From Pseudoips prasinana (taxonomy: Eukaryota > Arthropoda > Insecta > Lepidoptera > Nolidae), in the NCBI GenBank assembly GCA_951640165.1, contig OX621257.1, forward strand, positions 16,255,201 to 16,319,200: DNA of 64,000 nucleotides, written 5' to 3'. Position numbers and translations under genes: made by a program. This document shows, one piece after another, positions 1 through 13,500 of this stretch (positions within the stretch are counted from its first letter, which is position 1; each line of letters opens with the position of its first letter). The notes beneath the pieces were generated by a model. The model was not told the DNA's origin. It saw nothing but the letters and a program-made list of their open reading frames with translations, and ran no database searches.

Positions 1-267
1 CAGACGGTCTCCAAGTTGCAAGAACTGGGGTTGGAAGCTCTCCGTCATCCGCCCTACTCACCAGACCTTGCGCCTACAGACTACTACTTTTTCCAGAATT
101 TGGATAACTTCTTGGCGGGAAAAAAATTCAATACCCGAGAGGCAGTACAAAATGCCTTTGAAGAATTTGTTGCCTCCCGTCCAGCTGATTTCTTTAAGAA
201 GGGCATCAATAAACTGCCACTGCGATGGCAAAGATGCATTGATTGCATGGGTGATTACTTCGATTAA
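1..267 (+). pseudogene. mariner transposase, C-terminal fragment
   Basis: The frame is open from base 1 and ends with TAA at 265-267, giving 88 residues. It begins just after the second catalytic aspartate (the HDNARPH motif lies upstream of the window). It contains the third catalytic site, SPDLAPTDY, and the usual mariner ending (GKKFN..., [13 protein letters not shown]). It is the same protein as the C-terminal part of the copy at 17691-18708. I call it a fragment because the window cuts it; whether the full copy is intact cannot be seen. Confidence 0.9.
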
Positions 268-345
268 TACAAATAAAAAAATTCATGAAAAAAATTCGTT
301 TACATTTTTTCATACAAAACGGCAATTTCATAGGTAAAGACCTAT
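1..345 (+). mobile_element. mariner element, 3' part (cut by window edge)
   Basis: This stretch matches 18442-18786, the 3' part of the complete mariner in MARCH5 intron 1, at a constant offset of 18,441 bp. I see one substitution (C at 303 against A at 18744). It contains the end of the transposase reading frame and the right terminal inverted repeat, ending ...GACCTAT at 345 and followed by TA, the mariner target duplication. The 5' half lies outside the window, so completeness cannot be judged. It sits about 1 kb upstream of the MARCH5 start codon. Confidence 0.93.
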
Positions 346-1249
346 TATTAGTGTGATATGCATTCATACTCGTGTTTTTATAGTAAAAGATTAGAGATTT
401 AATAAATAATAAGTGTATAAAAATCGACTAAAATCAAACATTTTTTTAATAACTCGCAGTATTTAGATGAAACGTTGCCAGCTTACAGCGGTATCCCCAG
501 ATTAGAGGAAGTTAATTGCGAGTCGGATAAAATATTTTTCAACTGCGCATGGAAAATAAACAATTGTTATTATTACTCACATTTATTGTATCTGGAAAGA
601 ATTGGCGTATAATTAAATTGACATTTTATAATTGTTTAAATTAAATTTTAATAGAATAAAATATACATATTATTAAATTCAATTGTAAATTCACTTGTTC
701 GTTTTTTTATATTTTTCCCAATATCATATAAGCCATTCTAACAAATCTTAGCTCGCACTCTCCAACGCAACATTATAATTAGATGCATAAAATTAAAGGT
801 CCTACACTAAACTCTACACATACTAACATAGCATGCCTTTCTCATTACTGAACGGATGAGCGTCCGTATTTATTATATTAACTAGTATGGAATTCTAACA
901 AATTACGTTTGCACAGACTTCAAGTGCGTTTAATGAAATAATAATCTTCCTAATTTTGTAGATAATTTTTCAGATTTTTTGTAGAATTACTGCAATTGTA
1001 GTTATAGTTACTGCAGTTATAGTTCTAGAATAATAAATTAATGTATCATGAAATGTTTACCCGCAATATTTCTGGCGGGAAAATTAAAATAAACGTTGGC
1101 AAATCTAAGTTTGACGTAATGCGATTTTTTGATTTTGTTGTAATTTGGTACCATTCAGGCATTCATTCATAAATCATTCCACAAGTTTGTCAAAACGTAC
1201 GTAATTTCTAAAAACTTTCGTCTCAAACAGCTGTTGTTCATTTTTACAA
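346..1249. other. Upstream region of MARCH5, no gene seen
   Basis: AT-rich sequence between the mariner and the presumed start of the MARCH5 transcript. I see no coding potential and no repeat with clear ends. The MARCH5 promoter probably lies near its right end, but I see no convincing TATA box or initiator. Confidence 0.5.
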
Positions 1250-1405
1250 AAGTATTTTTATCGTTATCTGAGAAAAATATGATTTTGTTTTTTTAACGTC
1301 GCACATATATTGACAGTTGTCGTTGTAAGTTATCGTGATACGGTGGTCGTGAGTTTGGTGATAAGTTTGGAGACGTAGGTAATTTGTTTTTGTGACGAGT
1401 TTAAA
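1250..1405 (+). promoter_or_regulatory. Presumed MARCH5 5'UTR and promoter-proximal region
   Basis: This region directly precedes the MARCH5 ATG at 1406. The start context (TTTAAAATGTCG, purine at -3) is favourable for an insect gene, and no other ATG lies in the last 60 bases before it. The transcription start is not defined by any motif I trust. The placement is inferred from the position of exon 1. Confidence 0.35.
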
Positions 1406-1582
1406 ATGTCGGCGGATAAGCCAGTGACTAGTGGTCTGGGTGAGAGTTTGAATAGCTCCCAAGCCCTTCAGCCTGCTGAGGACGAGAATGCGAAATCTTG
1501 TTGGGTGTGCTTTGCAACTGAAGCTGATGATAGATTGGCAGCATGGGTACAGCCTTGCAAGTGCATTGGCACCACCAAATGG
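1406..1582 (+). CDS. MARCHF5: MARCH5 coding exon 1
   Basis: Encodes residues 1-59: a polar N-terminal tail followed by the first half of the RING-CH domain ([12 protein letters not shown], then [11 protein letters not shown], giving ligands C32, C35, C51, C53). The exon ends AAATGG at 1582 and the intron begins GTAAGT at 1583, phase 0. Reading on past the donor reaches a stop at 1624, so splicing is required. The intron therefore cuts the zinc-binding domain between W59 and V60. Confidence 0.95.
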
Positions 1583-4500
1583 GTAAGTAATAAAATAGAA
1601 ACTGTCATAGACAGCTCGGTATAATATGATTTTTTGCACATTTTCTATAATTTCTTGAAGTACAGTTCTAGTTTCATTGTTCTACATCAGTGCAGAAGCT
1701 ATTACTGGTATAGTGTAAACATAGGAAGTGAAAGTTCCTTTGTTATGATCTGTTTGATTGTGTGTAAACATTAATGTTTTAGTAAATTCTGTTAGGCTAG
1801 GGGTTGTGGTTTCTATTTGCACTCAGCTCAAGTCTTTGTGTAATGAGTATGATTAATATTGTTCTGTGTTAGGGTGTAACTTATCTATAATATATATGTC
1901 TTCCAAAATATATAAGTATGTTTATCAGTTGTTTGGTTGCCATAGTACAGGCTCTCAGTTTGGGATGAAATGCCAGTGTATTTGTTGTAAAAAAAGAAAT
2001 TATAGAAACATAATAGACTATATATACTGAGTTTTACTTGTTTATTTTCAAATCAATGATTCATTTACTTTATTTCTTGTTATTGGTAGATTATTATTGC
2101 AGATAATAACATTGTGTCCACTAAGAGGGACACAATGATATTATCTTCTCCATCTTCACTAAGAGGAAGATAATTAATAGTCATTTCATGGCCTTTATAC
2201 AAATTAATATATACTTTTCTATTTCTTTTTTCTGAAATTATGTAGGAGATGAGTAACATTTTAAAAACAAAACATTTTCTTCAATATAATAATAATAATA
2301 TATATCTGGGGACAATGTCACACAGATCATCCTAGCCCCAAACTAAGCAAAGCTTGTACTATGGGTACCAGGCGACGATATACATACTTATATAGATAGA
2401 TAAATACTTAAATACATAGAAAACATCCATGACTCAGAAACAAATATTCGTGCTCATCACACAAATATTTACACTTACCGGGATTCGAACCCAGGACCAC
2501 CAGCTTCGTAGGCAGGAGCACTACCAACTAGGCTACGGTGACCGTCAATTCAATACACATAATAACACGATAACCTTCTAGCTCTTTGACAGCTTATGAT
2601 GCAAAAGGGAACCATAAGAAAAACTTGAATGTTTGCATCAGTCAATGGCTAATGGTGGGGATTTGCATCATAATGCAGCTTTTGGGTTTAAAATGTCTTG
2701 TAATATCATGATACTACAAGTTATTTTAAATTCAAAAGCTTACAGTTGATTATCATTATGGCAATTTTATACTGATAAAAACCGGCCAAGTGCGAGTCGG
2801 ACTCGATGAAAGCAAATTGCGGTTTACGATTTATGACTTATCAAACTCGTTCAAATCAATTTTCGTTGTTAGTTTGCATGTTGTGTACATCATATATATT
2901 TTTTAGTTTTATCATTCTCTTATTTTAGAAGTTACAGGGGGGGGGGGGACACTCATTTTAACACTTTGGAAGTGTCTCTCACGCAAACTATTCAGTTTAG
3001 ATTTTTTTTTTTATTAGATACCTCAATATCATTTATGAAGACCTATCCATAGATAACCCATATGTATGGGTATGAGGTAAAATAATACTTACTGGCTGTG
3101 ACATACGGACAGACAGACAGACAGACATGACAAATCTTTAAGGGTTCCGTTTTTTGCCATTTGGCTACGGAACCCTAAAAAAGGTGTTTATATGAAGCAC
3201 TGACCAAAGAATACAACAACAAAAGCCTTCTAAGTGATTGATGATCAAATGTTCTCTCCACTCTACAAAACAATGAGAGTTCTGCCTTTTGCATATTAAT
3301 GAAGAGTGACAGTACTACAAACTGTCCCAAAACTAACTAACTTTATTCTTTCACACAAAAAAGAGTAAACATGTATGAACTGTCAATAACATGATTTTTC
3401 TTATGTTAATGACAGTTCATCCATGTTAACTCTTTTTATGACAATGCTATTGATAATAACCAGTGATCGGAATAGGTATATTGATTATTCTTAACTGCAC
3501 CATTAAATTATAACATGGACATGCCATATTTCCAAAATTACTAGAAATGGTACCAGAAGTCTAGAAAATTCTGGACAAACAAAGGTTGTGGAAGTTCCTA
3601 ACATTTCGTAAAATATAACATAAGTAAGCGAAAAATGGTAATTTTTAGTACAATACAATCATTGTTACAAAATCACAACATGATTAAGACCTTAAAGACG
3701 ATTAGGACATTAAAGACATTGAGTGCAATAGTGGTGTAATAAAATTGAAAAACAAATTAAATTGTTTCCCACTAATTAACAATACTTAATTTTAAAATTC
3801 CAGAAACTTGGAGGGTGGGTATGGGTATGATATCTCTACTATATAAAAATAAGTCGGGTTTTCCTTCCTGACGCTATAACTCCAGGACGCACAAACCGAT
3901 TTCCACAGTTTTGCATTCGTTGGAAAGGTCTCAGGCTCCGTGAAGTTTATAGCAAAGAAAATTTATAAAATTTGACGCGGGTAACACCGCGGGGCACAGC
4001 TATTTAACATATACAAAGGTGACATTGTCCCGAGATATTATTATTTATATTTATACTTTGATATCAATGACCCCAAATCAATCTACCTATTCAGATCACT
4101 GATAATAATCTATCAAGGCATATTGAATATATATCTGGATTTTTAAAAATTATAGCTTTTTTTTATGAAATAATGAAATTTCTTCAGCACTTGGGTATAA
4201 ACTCATGTTGAGTTTATTTGAATAGAATATAAAAGGAACAAAAACAAAAAAGTACAAATGGATGGAGTATAGTATTCTGTTTGGTTTTAACAAATGTAGG
4301 TTGTAGTATTACACTCCTTCGGTGTTATGAAATAATGAAGGTCTGGTGGCCAGGGGCTGTTAGACCATAATGTATGATTTTGCCAGTGTCACATATTTCA
4401 AATGGGAAATATAAATTCAATGCATAATACATATACTGCCATGCTAGGCGCTAAAGCGGTATCTCAATAAAGGCGAGTTTGGAGAAAATTTATGTTGTGT

Positions 4501-7500
4501 GAATTTAGTTTTCTTTTTTTAGAGTTTGGTTAGTTCTAGACAAAGGTTTTTCTATATTTTTTTAATTACTTATCGCTATTTGGCTTTGTTGGTTAAATGC
4601 ATATTTTTTTAGCTATCCATAGGTATAAAAATCCACATGAAGATTTTTTTTCAGATAGGTACAGCTTTTGCACTTAGCACAGCAGTATACAGGCATTATG
4701 ATTAGGTGACAAAATTCAAGATCTATTTTAATTTTGGACATCTCTTGCAATTAAATAACTACACAATTTTTCAGACATCTTTAAAATGAATTGTATATAT
4801 TTAAGTGCGGGTGGGAATCGAATCCATGACCATGGGGTATACAGCCTCATGTGCGTTAACTGCTCTGCCACCACACCGTGGTACTGAGACAATTTTGTAC
4901 ACAACTTTGTATTATCTATGTTCTATTGTTTATGACATGTGTGGTAAATTTTACAAAGTATAGCAGGATTTTGTTATTATTTACTTTATCAAATCTGATC
5001 TGACAATTCAACTATATTCCTTCCTTCAAGGTTATCAGTGACAATATACACTGTCAGTGCTCTCTGTAATCTCAGAACTGAGACTTGAGATCTAGAGGGC
5101 AGTAGGTCAATCACATTTTCTCAAATATTATATGTATATGAATCACTCAACTGCATCATAAACAAGGTATTTATTCCTGATTAAACCAATCTTGAATTTT
5201 TTTTAAAGATAATGCCTGCCTTAGGAAACCTAATCCCTGTGTCAAACATATAACAAACGGCCACAAAGGACATCCAGACTTAGAACTAATATTTATACGG
5301 GTCACATAACTAGCTGTCATGTGTGAAAATCGAGCCTGGGGATACAAAGTGGCAAGGCAAGTGTTTTAATAGCTCCACCACACATGCTGTTTTTTTTTTA
5401 AATTAAAAATATTAAATGAAACATCTGACAAACATGTACTAATCCGGGATAGCTGCTAGGCCAACAGGCCACTGAATAGCATTTTGTCTTTGGAACTTTA
5501 ATATATCTCTTATGTCGCAAATGACTCTTATATGAAAATCAATAAAACCATGGATAGGTAAATTATTAGAACAGAAACACTACTTCCTACTTTTCTAAGG
5601 ATATATGAATAATATAAAGATATAAACCTATTGGCGATCTTGAAATTCATAAATAAATTCCGATTGAAATTTTGCTCACACAAGGATTGCAGTCTTGGAT
5701 AGAGCTTGAGATTTTCAATCAAATGGTGAAATAAGTGGATTTGTCAAAATTGATACATGAGATTTTATGTTGTAACAGTTGATTTATTAAAATCTTATAC
5801 AGTTCAGGAGCAGGAGGCAGTATCTTAAAAATATTATTTCTATAAAGATATTTGTATCTAGCATATGGGGTGTGATGGATACTGAAGTGGCAAAGTTGTT
5901 CTAGCCGCTGTATTAAAGGCCTCTAAAAAGGCTTCACAACTGTTATGTAAAGAAAAGTGCTCTCCGAAGCATGGAAATGCTCAGAAAGGAAACCATTTAG
6001 GTCCCCTAAAGATTGACTGCGCGCCTATATATTGCTTAGTTGGTCTTGCGGTAGTGTGGTCCTTTTTTCAAATCCCAGGTCAGGCCAAAAAGATTTTTTG
6101 GGAATTTTCTGTCCATATCAGCCTGAAGTCCGGGAACTGGTGGTATTACATTCCCGTGCCTTGAAGAGCACGTAAAGCTGACCTCTTTTCGGTCGCGTCG
6201 CTAGTTTCCCATTCATGAGAGTGATGGCATAGGAAGTGCCCATGTGTTTGCTTACACACTCGTGGACAATATGTCCTGAGCTAGTCTCCATAGATGGCTA
6301 GTCTCCATTGACATGTGCCGTGGCCGAAATTAAGGAGGACATTATGTGCCACCAATCACATAGTGAGCAGTGAGAGCAACTGGCTATGAGTGACTCTAGA
6401 TATTATTTTGTTTTTGTTAGAATAATCAGTCCTGCCATCAGTAAGAACTGCCAAACTGTTTCGATAATTTTGTAAAGATAATTGTTATATTATTTTAATT
6501 CCTTATCAGGGAGATACTGATTTTAATACATTGTCATAATATATAGGACAATTTTTATCTTATTTTGTAAAAAATTTGGACAAAGAAATAGGTGTTGGTA
6601 CAATTATTATTAGAAATTTTATTAAAAATGTCTAAATAAGAGGAATCCGAAAGAATTATCTGCTGGACATGAGTTAATGTGTATATAATATTAATTTTCC
6701 TAATAATGGTTATTGCACGCGTGGCGCAGTCGTTAAGGTGGTCGCCTGGAACTGTTGGTCCTCAGCATCGGGTTGTTGACAATCCAAAGAAGCATTGCCA
6801 TGCCTGGATGGTAAGCTGACGAGGCGTCTACTACGGCTTAACAGGAAAAGCCTGCGCGTTGTGGTGGGGACCATCACTGGACACTGCTCACTCAACAAAC
6901 ACTTTCACACTATTGGCATAACTGATAGCCCTCTGTGCAGAGCGTGCATGGACGCAAGTTTGAGAGATCTAATATGCTTTTGGAAGGAGGTGGGCTGGAT
7001 GGAATGAAGGCCGCCATGGCTCACGTACAATGGTCCACATCGGGACTAAGTGCAGAAACTATACCCACTAGCATGTTAGTGGGGACAAAATGATGATGAA
7101 GATGGTCGCCTCGCTACTACGTTGTCGCATACACTCACTCAACTTAACTCATAAATTGTTTTTCTGATTCTATATCGGTGTTTTGTATTCGTGAATTGCA
7201 TGTTTGTAAAGTCCCCTGAGGCTCATTGAACCTTAATTTCAAGCGACAGAGGTCCTGACTGGTATAGTCTACGCACCGACCTTTACCCATCCACGTCTAA
7301 AACTCCGAACCCTTTCAGCTCGAACTGTAAAACCGTTTCGAATGCCTGGCAGATTGCGAGGGAGTGGACTCATACCATGAAGCGTATGGGGTGTGGTTCG
7401 TAACTTAAATTAAACAAAACCATTACTCTCACCACTTACAAATATAATGAAAAAAGTTAAAATGGTCTTGGGTACTAAAGCCCGTCAATTAATTATGCCC

Positions 7501-10500
7501 CATGGAGGTAGGCGCGCTAAGAACTCTCCTGGCATCGACGATGACGATGATCACGCCGGAGTTCCAGGAGGTTGCGTGCGCAGGCTGGAGGATGACCCAG
7601 TGGGATTGGGCTGGTCTGTAGTGTAGCAGTAGGTGTCCATTAGGTGTGTGTCGATCGTTGTATAATCGTAGACCGAACGTTGGACCCTGGAATTTACGTC
7701 CAGTAAATAAAATACCCTTTTGAACAAAAGCCTCTGTGACCGCGTAATGGTGATGAGGAAGCGGGAGTACTAATTGCGCTTAAGGCGAGTGTGTGCAATT
7801 GTCACAGTCAGAATCGGAGTTTACAAATTAAGTTTGTAATAAAAATGTTATAGAATTATTGGTGTGAAGCACCGCACATAATAATAATTTATATTGTAGG
7901 CACTAAACACAGTAAATGAAGCGAAATGAAATATGCTACAATGTCATTTAAAGGTGGCCGTTACACATGTTACTATACCCTACATGAGGTGATTGAGTGA
8001 GAACTAAATATTAATCAACACTTACCCAATATGGGGCTGACACTGAATTTACCATTTACATTTTATATTTGAGAAGCTCTCAATCGTATTAACACGTGAG
8101 ACGACACACAATAAAAGAAAAATAACGTTTCTTATTAATACTGTGCTAACGCATTGAGTGCACTCTCGTACTGCACTCCCACCGATCGCTTAACGACCGC
8201 TCGGCGGCTCACGGCTACCGAACGTGGGCGTGTTAATTAATAATAAAAATGAAAACTAAGAAGCGTTGAATAGATATGCAACGGTACAACCACGACAGGC
8301 TCGTAGAAACTGTCCATATGGCTGGGTACGTACAAACAGAACCAAAAAGATCTCTGACTATAGACCCTGCAGCTTATGGACAAAGGCCGAAAATGGTTCT
8401 GACATCCTCTGATGATGCTACCAGATACCGGCGGCTCAACAGACAGATCTCAAAGTCTTTGACTTTTTAATACAAAATGTATTAAAGAAGCCATTGAGCG
8501 GAACAAAGGCTCCAAAGTGTTCGCAAGAAAACTGTCTGTTGGGCAGAGCCAACTGATGAAGCTGAAGACTGAGGATGGCAGAATTGTCACGTCTAGGCCT
8601 GAGTTGCTGGGAGGGATCGAGAGGTTCTACGGACAGCTGTATACGAAAACCCAGTCACCTGTCGATGGTTATGCCTCAGATCCCAGAGCACGACTAACCC
8701 GACCCTTCACTGAAAACATCCCGGACGTCAGCCTGTGCGAGATTAGAATGGCTCTCAAACAGCTTAAGAACAATAAGGCGCCTGGTGATGATGGAGTTAC
8801 GGCAGAGCTTCTGAAGGCGGGTGGCACACCAATCCTACGGGCCCTTCAGAAGTTATTTAACTCCGTCATACTAGAAGGTCAAACGCCACAAGCATGGCAC
8901 AGAGGTGTGGTGGTACTCTTCTTCAAAAAGGGCGATAAAACGCAGGTTTGACGACTTCCAGCCTCCCGAACAAGCCGGTTTCCGTAAACAGTTTAGTACC
9001 AAAGACCACTTACATACGCTGCGGCAGGTTATACAGAAGACCGAAGAGTTTAGCCAGCCATTATGCTTAGCGTTTGTGGACTATGAGAAAGCCTTTGATT
9101 CGATCTAAACTTGGGCCGCACTGAGGTCTCTCCAAAGGTGCTAAATCGACTACCGGTATATCGAGTGTGTGTATGAAAACGCCACTATGTCAGTGCGACT
9201 CCAGGACCAGAACTGGAAACCTATCCACTTGCAGCGAGGTGTGAGACAGGGAGATGTTATATCTCCGATACTGTTCACCGCTGCATTGGAAGATGTTTTC
9301 AGGCTTCTGGACTGAAAAGGCTTTGGCATCAATGTCAATGGCGAGTACATCACCCACCTTCGATATAGTAGTCATGGCTGAGACCATGAAAGATCTCGGT
9401 ACAATGCTCGATGGCCTCAGCAGAGTCTCCCCACAAGTGGGTCTGAAAATAAACATGGATAAGACGACAATCATGTCGAACATCCATGTTGCACACACTC
9501 TAGTTAAGGTTGGAGACTCTGCACTCGAAGTTGTAGAGAACTATATTTACCTAGGACAGACCATCCAACTTGGGAGGTCCAACTTCGAAAAGGAGGTCAA
9601 TCGTAGAATCCAACTCGACTGGGCAGCGTTCTGGAAGCTACGTAATATCTTCTCGTCCCAAATACCGCAGTGTCTCAAGTCGAAAGTCTTCGACCAGTGT
9701 GTGTTGCCAGTGATGACTTACGGAACAGAGACGTGGTCGCTCACTATGGGCCTTATCAGGCGGCTCAAGGTCACCCAAAGAGCAATGGAAAGGGCTATGC
9801 TTGGAGTTTCCCTGCGAGATCGAATCAGAAATGCTGAGATCCGCAGGCGAACAAAAGTAACCGACATAGCCGTAAGAATTGCCAAGCTGAAGTGGCAGTG
9901 GGCAGGGCACATAGCTCGTAGAGCCGACGGCCGCTCGGGCAGAAAGGTTCTCGAGTGGCGACCACGAACCGGAATACGCAACGTGGGCAGGCCTCCTACA
10001 AGATGGACCGATGATCTTGTGAGGGTTGCTGGAAATCGCTGGATGCGGATAGCGCAAGACCGGCAATTGTTGGAGATCTTTGGGGAAGGCCTTTGTCCAG
10101 CAGTGGACGTCTTTTGGCTGATATGATGATGATGAAGAAAGTCCACTTTTTTATCATATGTCTATACATATTAAATGTTCTTTTGCTCATTTTGCATTTA
10201 GGTATTGTACTTTTCTTTAATTTGTATTGTTAATATGTTAATATCAATTCAGTAAATTTTCATGAATTAATTGAATTGAATAGCTTCATTTTTATACCTT
10301 TTATATATATAAAAATGAATGTTTATCTATCGATTCTATAAAGAACATTTATAGAATCGTAAACCATGCACTTGATCATGTGATGATCTTCAGCATAGTG
10401 TTGTGCATGCGCCCACGAAGGTTTCTGAGGTGGTATAACCAATCTTCGACAATGGTTAAGAATAGGCCATTTTGAAATAGCATATTAAAACTTTGTTAGT

Positions 10501-13500
10501 AAGTAGGTTAAAATGGGCACGCTTTTGCAAAAACATTTGTAATGAATGCAAAGTACGAATAAACCGTTTCAAATAAATATATTTTTTATTCCTTTAATTA
10601 AATGTTAAGAAAGATTTCTGTTCTCGTATCGAATTTGGCGCGTTAGTACATCGCGGCCCGCCACTTGGTCTATGCTAAAAGTGCTCGCTGCGGCTACACA
10701 GTTGCGTGCAAAGAGTTAATAAAAATGTTTATAGTTTCTATTACGTTTATTATTTTAGTGTAAGAGTAGATATATTCTCAGCGTGCGTTTGAACACTGGA
10801 TGCAGGAGATTCTTGTTCTTCTCTATTGCGCAGGCTTTGGCTTTTGGGAGTTGCGGACGTGAAGTTTTGGCAGTATTATCTTTGGCAAAATGAGCGCAAT
10901 ACTATGTTAAATAGCTTGCAACCAATGTCTGGAATAGTTATTCTTGGATCTTGTAGCAACAAGAAACGACGATTCCGTATGTTTTAGTACTTGCCATACC
11001 TACTATTGGAATGAAATAAGTATTACAGCTCACTTAGGACCCTTAAAATTGATCCTCGGTGATTTTGCAGCTGGCTTCTCTAATTGCAATTCTCTCGTTT
11101 TATGAGCCTCATTATATCATTCTTTATCTCGCTTCCTTATGGAGGGGAGTGGTACTCATTATCTGAGTCCTGCTTGTTTAAATTCGTTGCTAGATCCAAG
11201 ACAGTTAAAGCGATTCCCCGGGACATGCCTGAGCCTCACAGTACTCACACTCACAGTTCAGTTGTAAGCCACTGCTAATCCTGGCTTACAGGAGTTACAG
11301 TGGTGGGTAAACCTGACAGCCTGCTGTATGAAAAATATACGAAGGCTGAAAAGGTGGATTTTGTAAAGCAAGTGCATGTAATGACGTAATGTCGATTGTA
11401 TTACTGCCTTATATTGCCCATGTACATGAAATCATTTGGTAGTTTTTGAAGTTGTTAGATCAAGGAGATCGTGTTATTATGTTGAAATCGTGATTAAATG
11501 TTGCTGGGAATTATATTTTATTTAAAGAACTGGTTTTGCTGTTGATACAACGTGTCGTTTTGTAATTGTTCGTTCGATATTTTTAGATGTTAATTTATTG
11601 ATTAGATGGTGGAAGTTTAGTAATTATTTTGTGTTCGTGTAGACACTGTAGACTATCGTCATCAATTGGACCTTCCATCGAGGAAGTTATTTAACCAGGT
11701 ATTTACCATTTATATTTTTTATCTATAAAATAAATAATACTGTATAATTGGTCGGCTGTAAGATTAGGTTAAGTTTGGCTATGTAAATGCCCTTCTATTA
11801 CATAATGTTTGTTTGTTTTGTTACTGTGTGCAATGGAGAATACGTGTATATAATGTATACATTAAAAAAGCTTCATGGGCTTACTGTAAACGCCAGGTTA
11901 ACAATAGGTATATATAAATAAAGTATATGTAGTTATAATTAGTCTTAACTGCCGTTAGTGTAGTGGTAGCGTTTTAAATCGCAAATAGTAAGGTCAAATC
12001 CCGCTCGAGCACATAAAGTGCTTTTCTGGATCTTTCTGGCAAAAAATATTACTCGGTAAAAGCTCGGAGTTTGCAAGTATGCTGTGTTGTATGCCCATAG
12101 CTCGGTGAGCACTTAAAGCAGCCGATCTAACACTGACGCCTCCCTGGTTGTGTCTGATTTTACGCCTTATCAGACAAGTATGTGTGTGTGGGATGAGAGT
12201 CGAGAGTACAGCCGTGGAAGTGAGGCCGGCCATGGACAAAAATAGACAAAAAAAACGATATAATTATTTTTTGAATCGTAATTTCAGACATCCATATATT
12301 TTCTTACGTAACTGGCGTAAGTTTCAGTAGTACACAATCAAGTACAAAAAAGTTGTTAGTAATTTATTGGTAACGAAAACAGGTTACATTACACTATACC
12401 GATTAAGGTCTACTTACTATTTCTATGCACGTGCCCAGTACACAATAAAAGGGCTGTCGATTGATCTCGCTAACATTCTGAGAATAACGGTATTTTTCTC
12501 TTTTAATAATATCCCTGGACATTATTCCTACACGGCCATCTGATCCCAAACTAAGCAGAGGTTGGAGTTGGTGCTACCACGGACCCTACTCATCATCGAT
12601 GTATTTCCTTTCCTTATGTATAAGTCTAGGTCACTATCTAATGATTCTTGAACTTGTCTTATTAATCAAGCCCCTTTAGTGTATGATCTTACTTAACTAG
12701 TTCTTGAAATAAATTGCAACATAGCGTGTCAATTACTTGTCCGAGGAGATAAAGACTGAAGCGTCATTCGTAGCCATTCTTGTATGTACTATGTTTGTAC
12801 TATGGAAACCAGATAACTGATATATTACATGTATTACTTTTCTTTTGTAGTAAATACATACTTATGTAGATAATTAGACCCAGACTCAGGACAAACAGAC
12901 ATGTTCATGCACACCAATATCTGCCCTGGGGCTCTACCGGCTAAGTCGCCGAACATCGATTTCTTAATTGGCGTTCAAATAAATAAAGGTTAAAAATGAC
13001 TTAGTATATCGTTAAATCGGCTTCCATAAGCACATCGCACTTTTAAAACAAAAGTGGCATTATACGAAATTATTTTTATTGGACTCTTTTTTCGAAATAA
13101 CTACATTATTTATTATTACAGTTGCAGTTTGTAACTAAAAGTAAGATAGGTCAACTGTTAAATAATGCTAATTGCAGTACTATATTTCATTACCTGGCCT
13201 AGATATAATACTGCATTAAATCATAATACTGCATCAAAAACATGAAACGGTCATACTGACAAAATACTATTTTTGTATAATGCCACTTTTGTTTTAAAGG
13301 TGCGACATTTTAGCCCCTGCCCGTGCGTTTAGAGCCCCTGGGTGGGAATCGAACCTACGACCAGCGGCGTAAAAGGCAAGCATCTATCAATCACGCCAAC
13401 CGGCCCGTCGACAGTCTTACTTAAGTAGTTCTTGACATATATTTTGTCTGATCATCATATTAATAATTGAAAACAGCGTGTAATTGTAATATGGCGCGTC

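Larger units (their letters stand above)
12505..13406 (-). mobile_element. SINE family 2, interrupted by two other elements
   Basis: Pieces in order on the plus strand: SINE 3' tail (12505-12570, ATCCCTGGACATTATTCC...CTGATCCCAAACTAAGCAG), a foreign block to about 12785, SINE middle (12785-12925, TGTACTATGGAAACCAG ... AATATCTGCCC), a MITE (12926-13343), then the tRNA-like head (13344-13406, TGGGTGGGAATCGAACCTAC ... CACGCCAACCGGCC). Uninterrupted copies are at 33002-33252, 43828-44072, 55178-55437 and 59571-59830. Confidence 0.75.
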
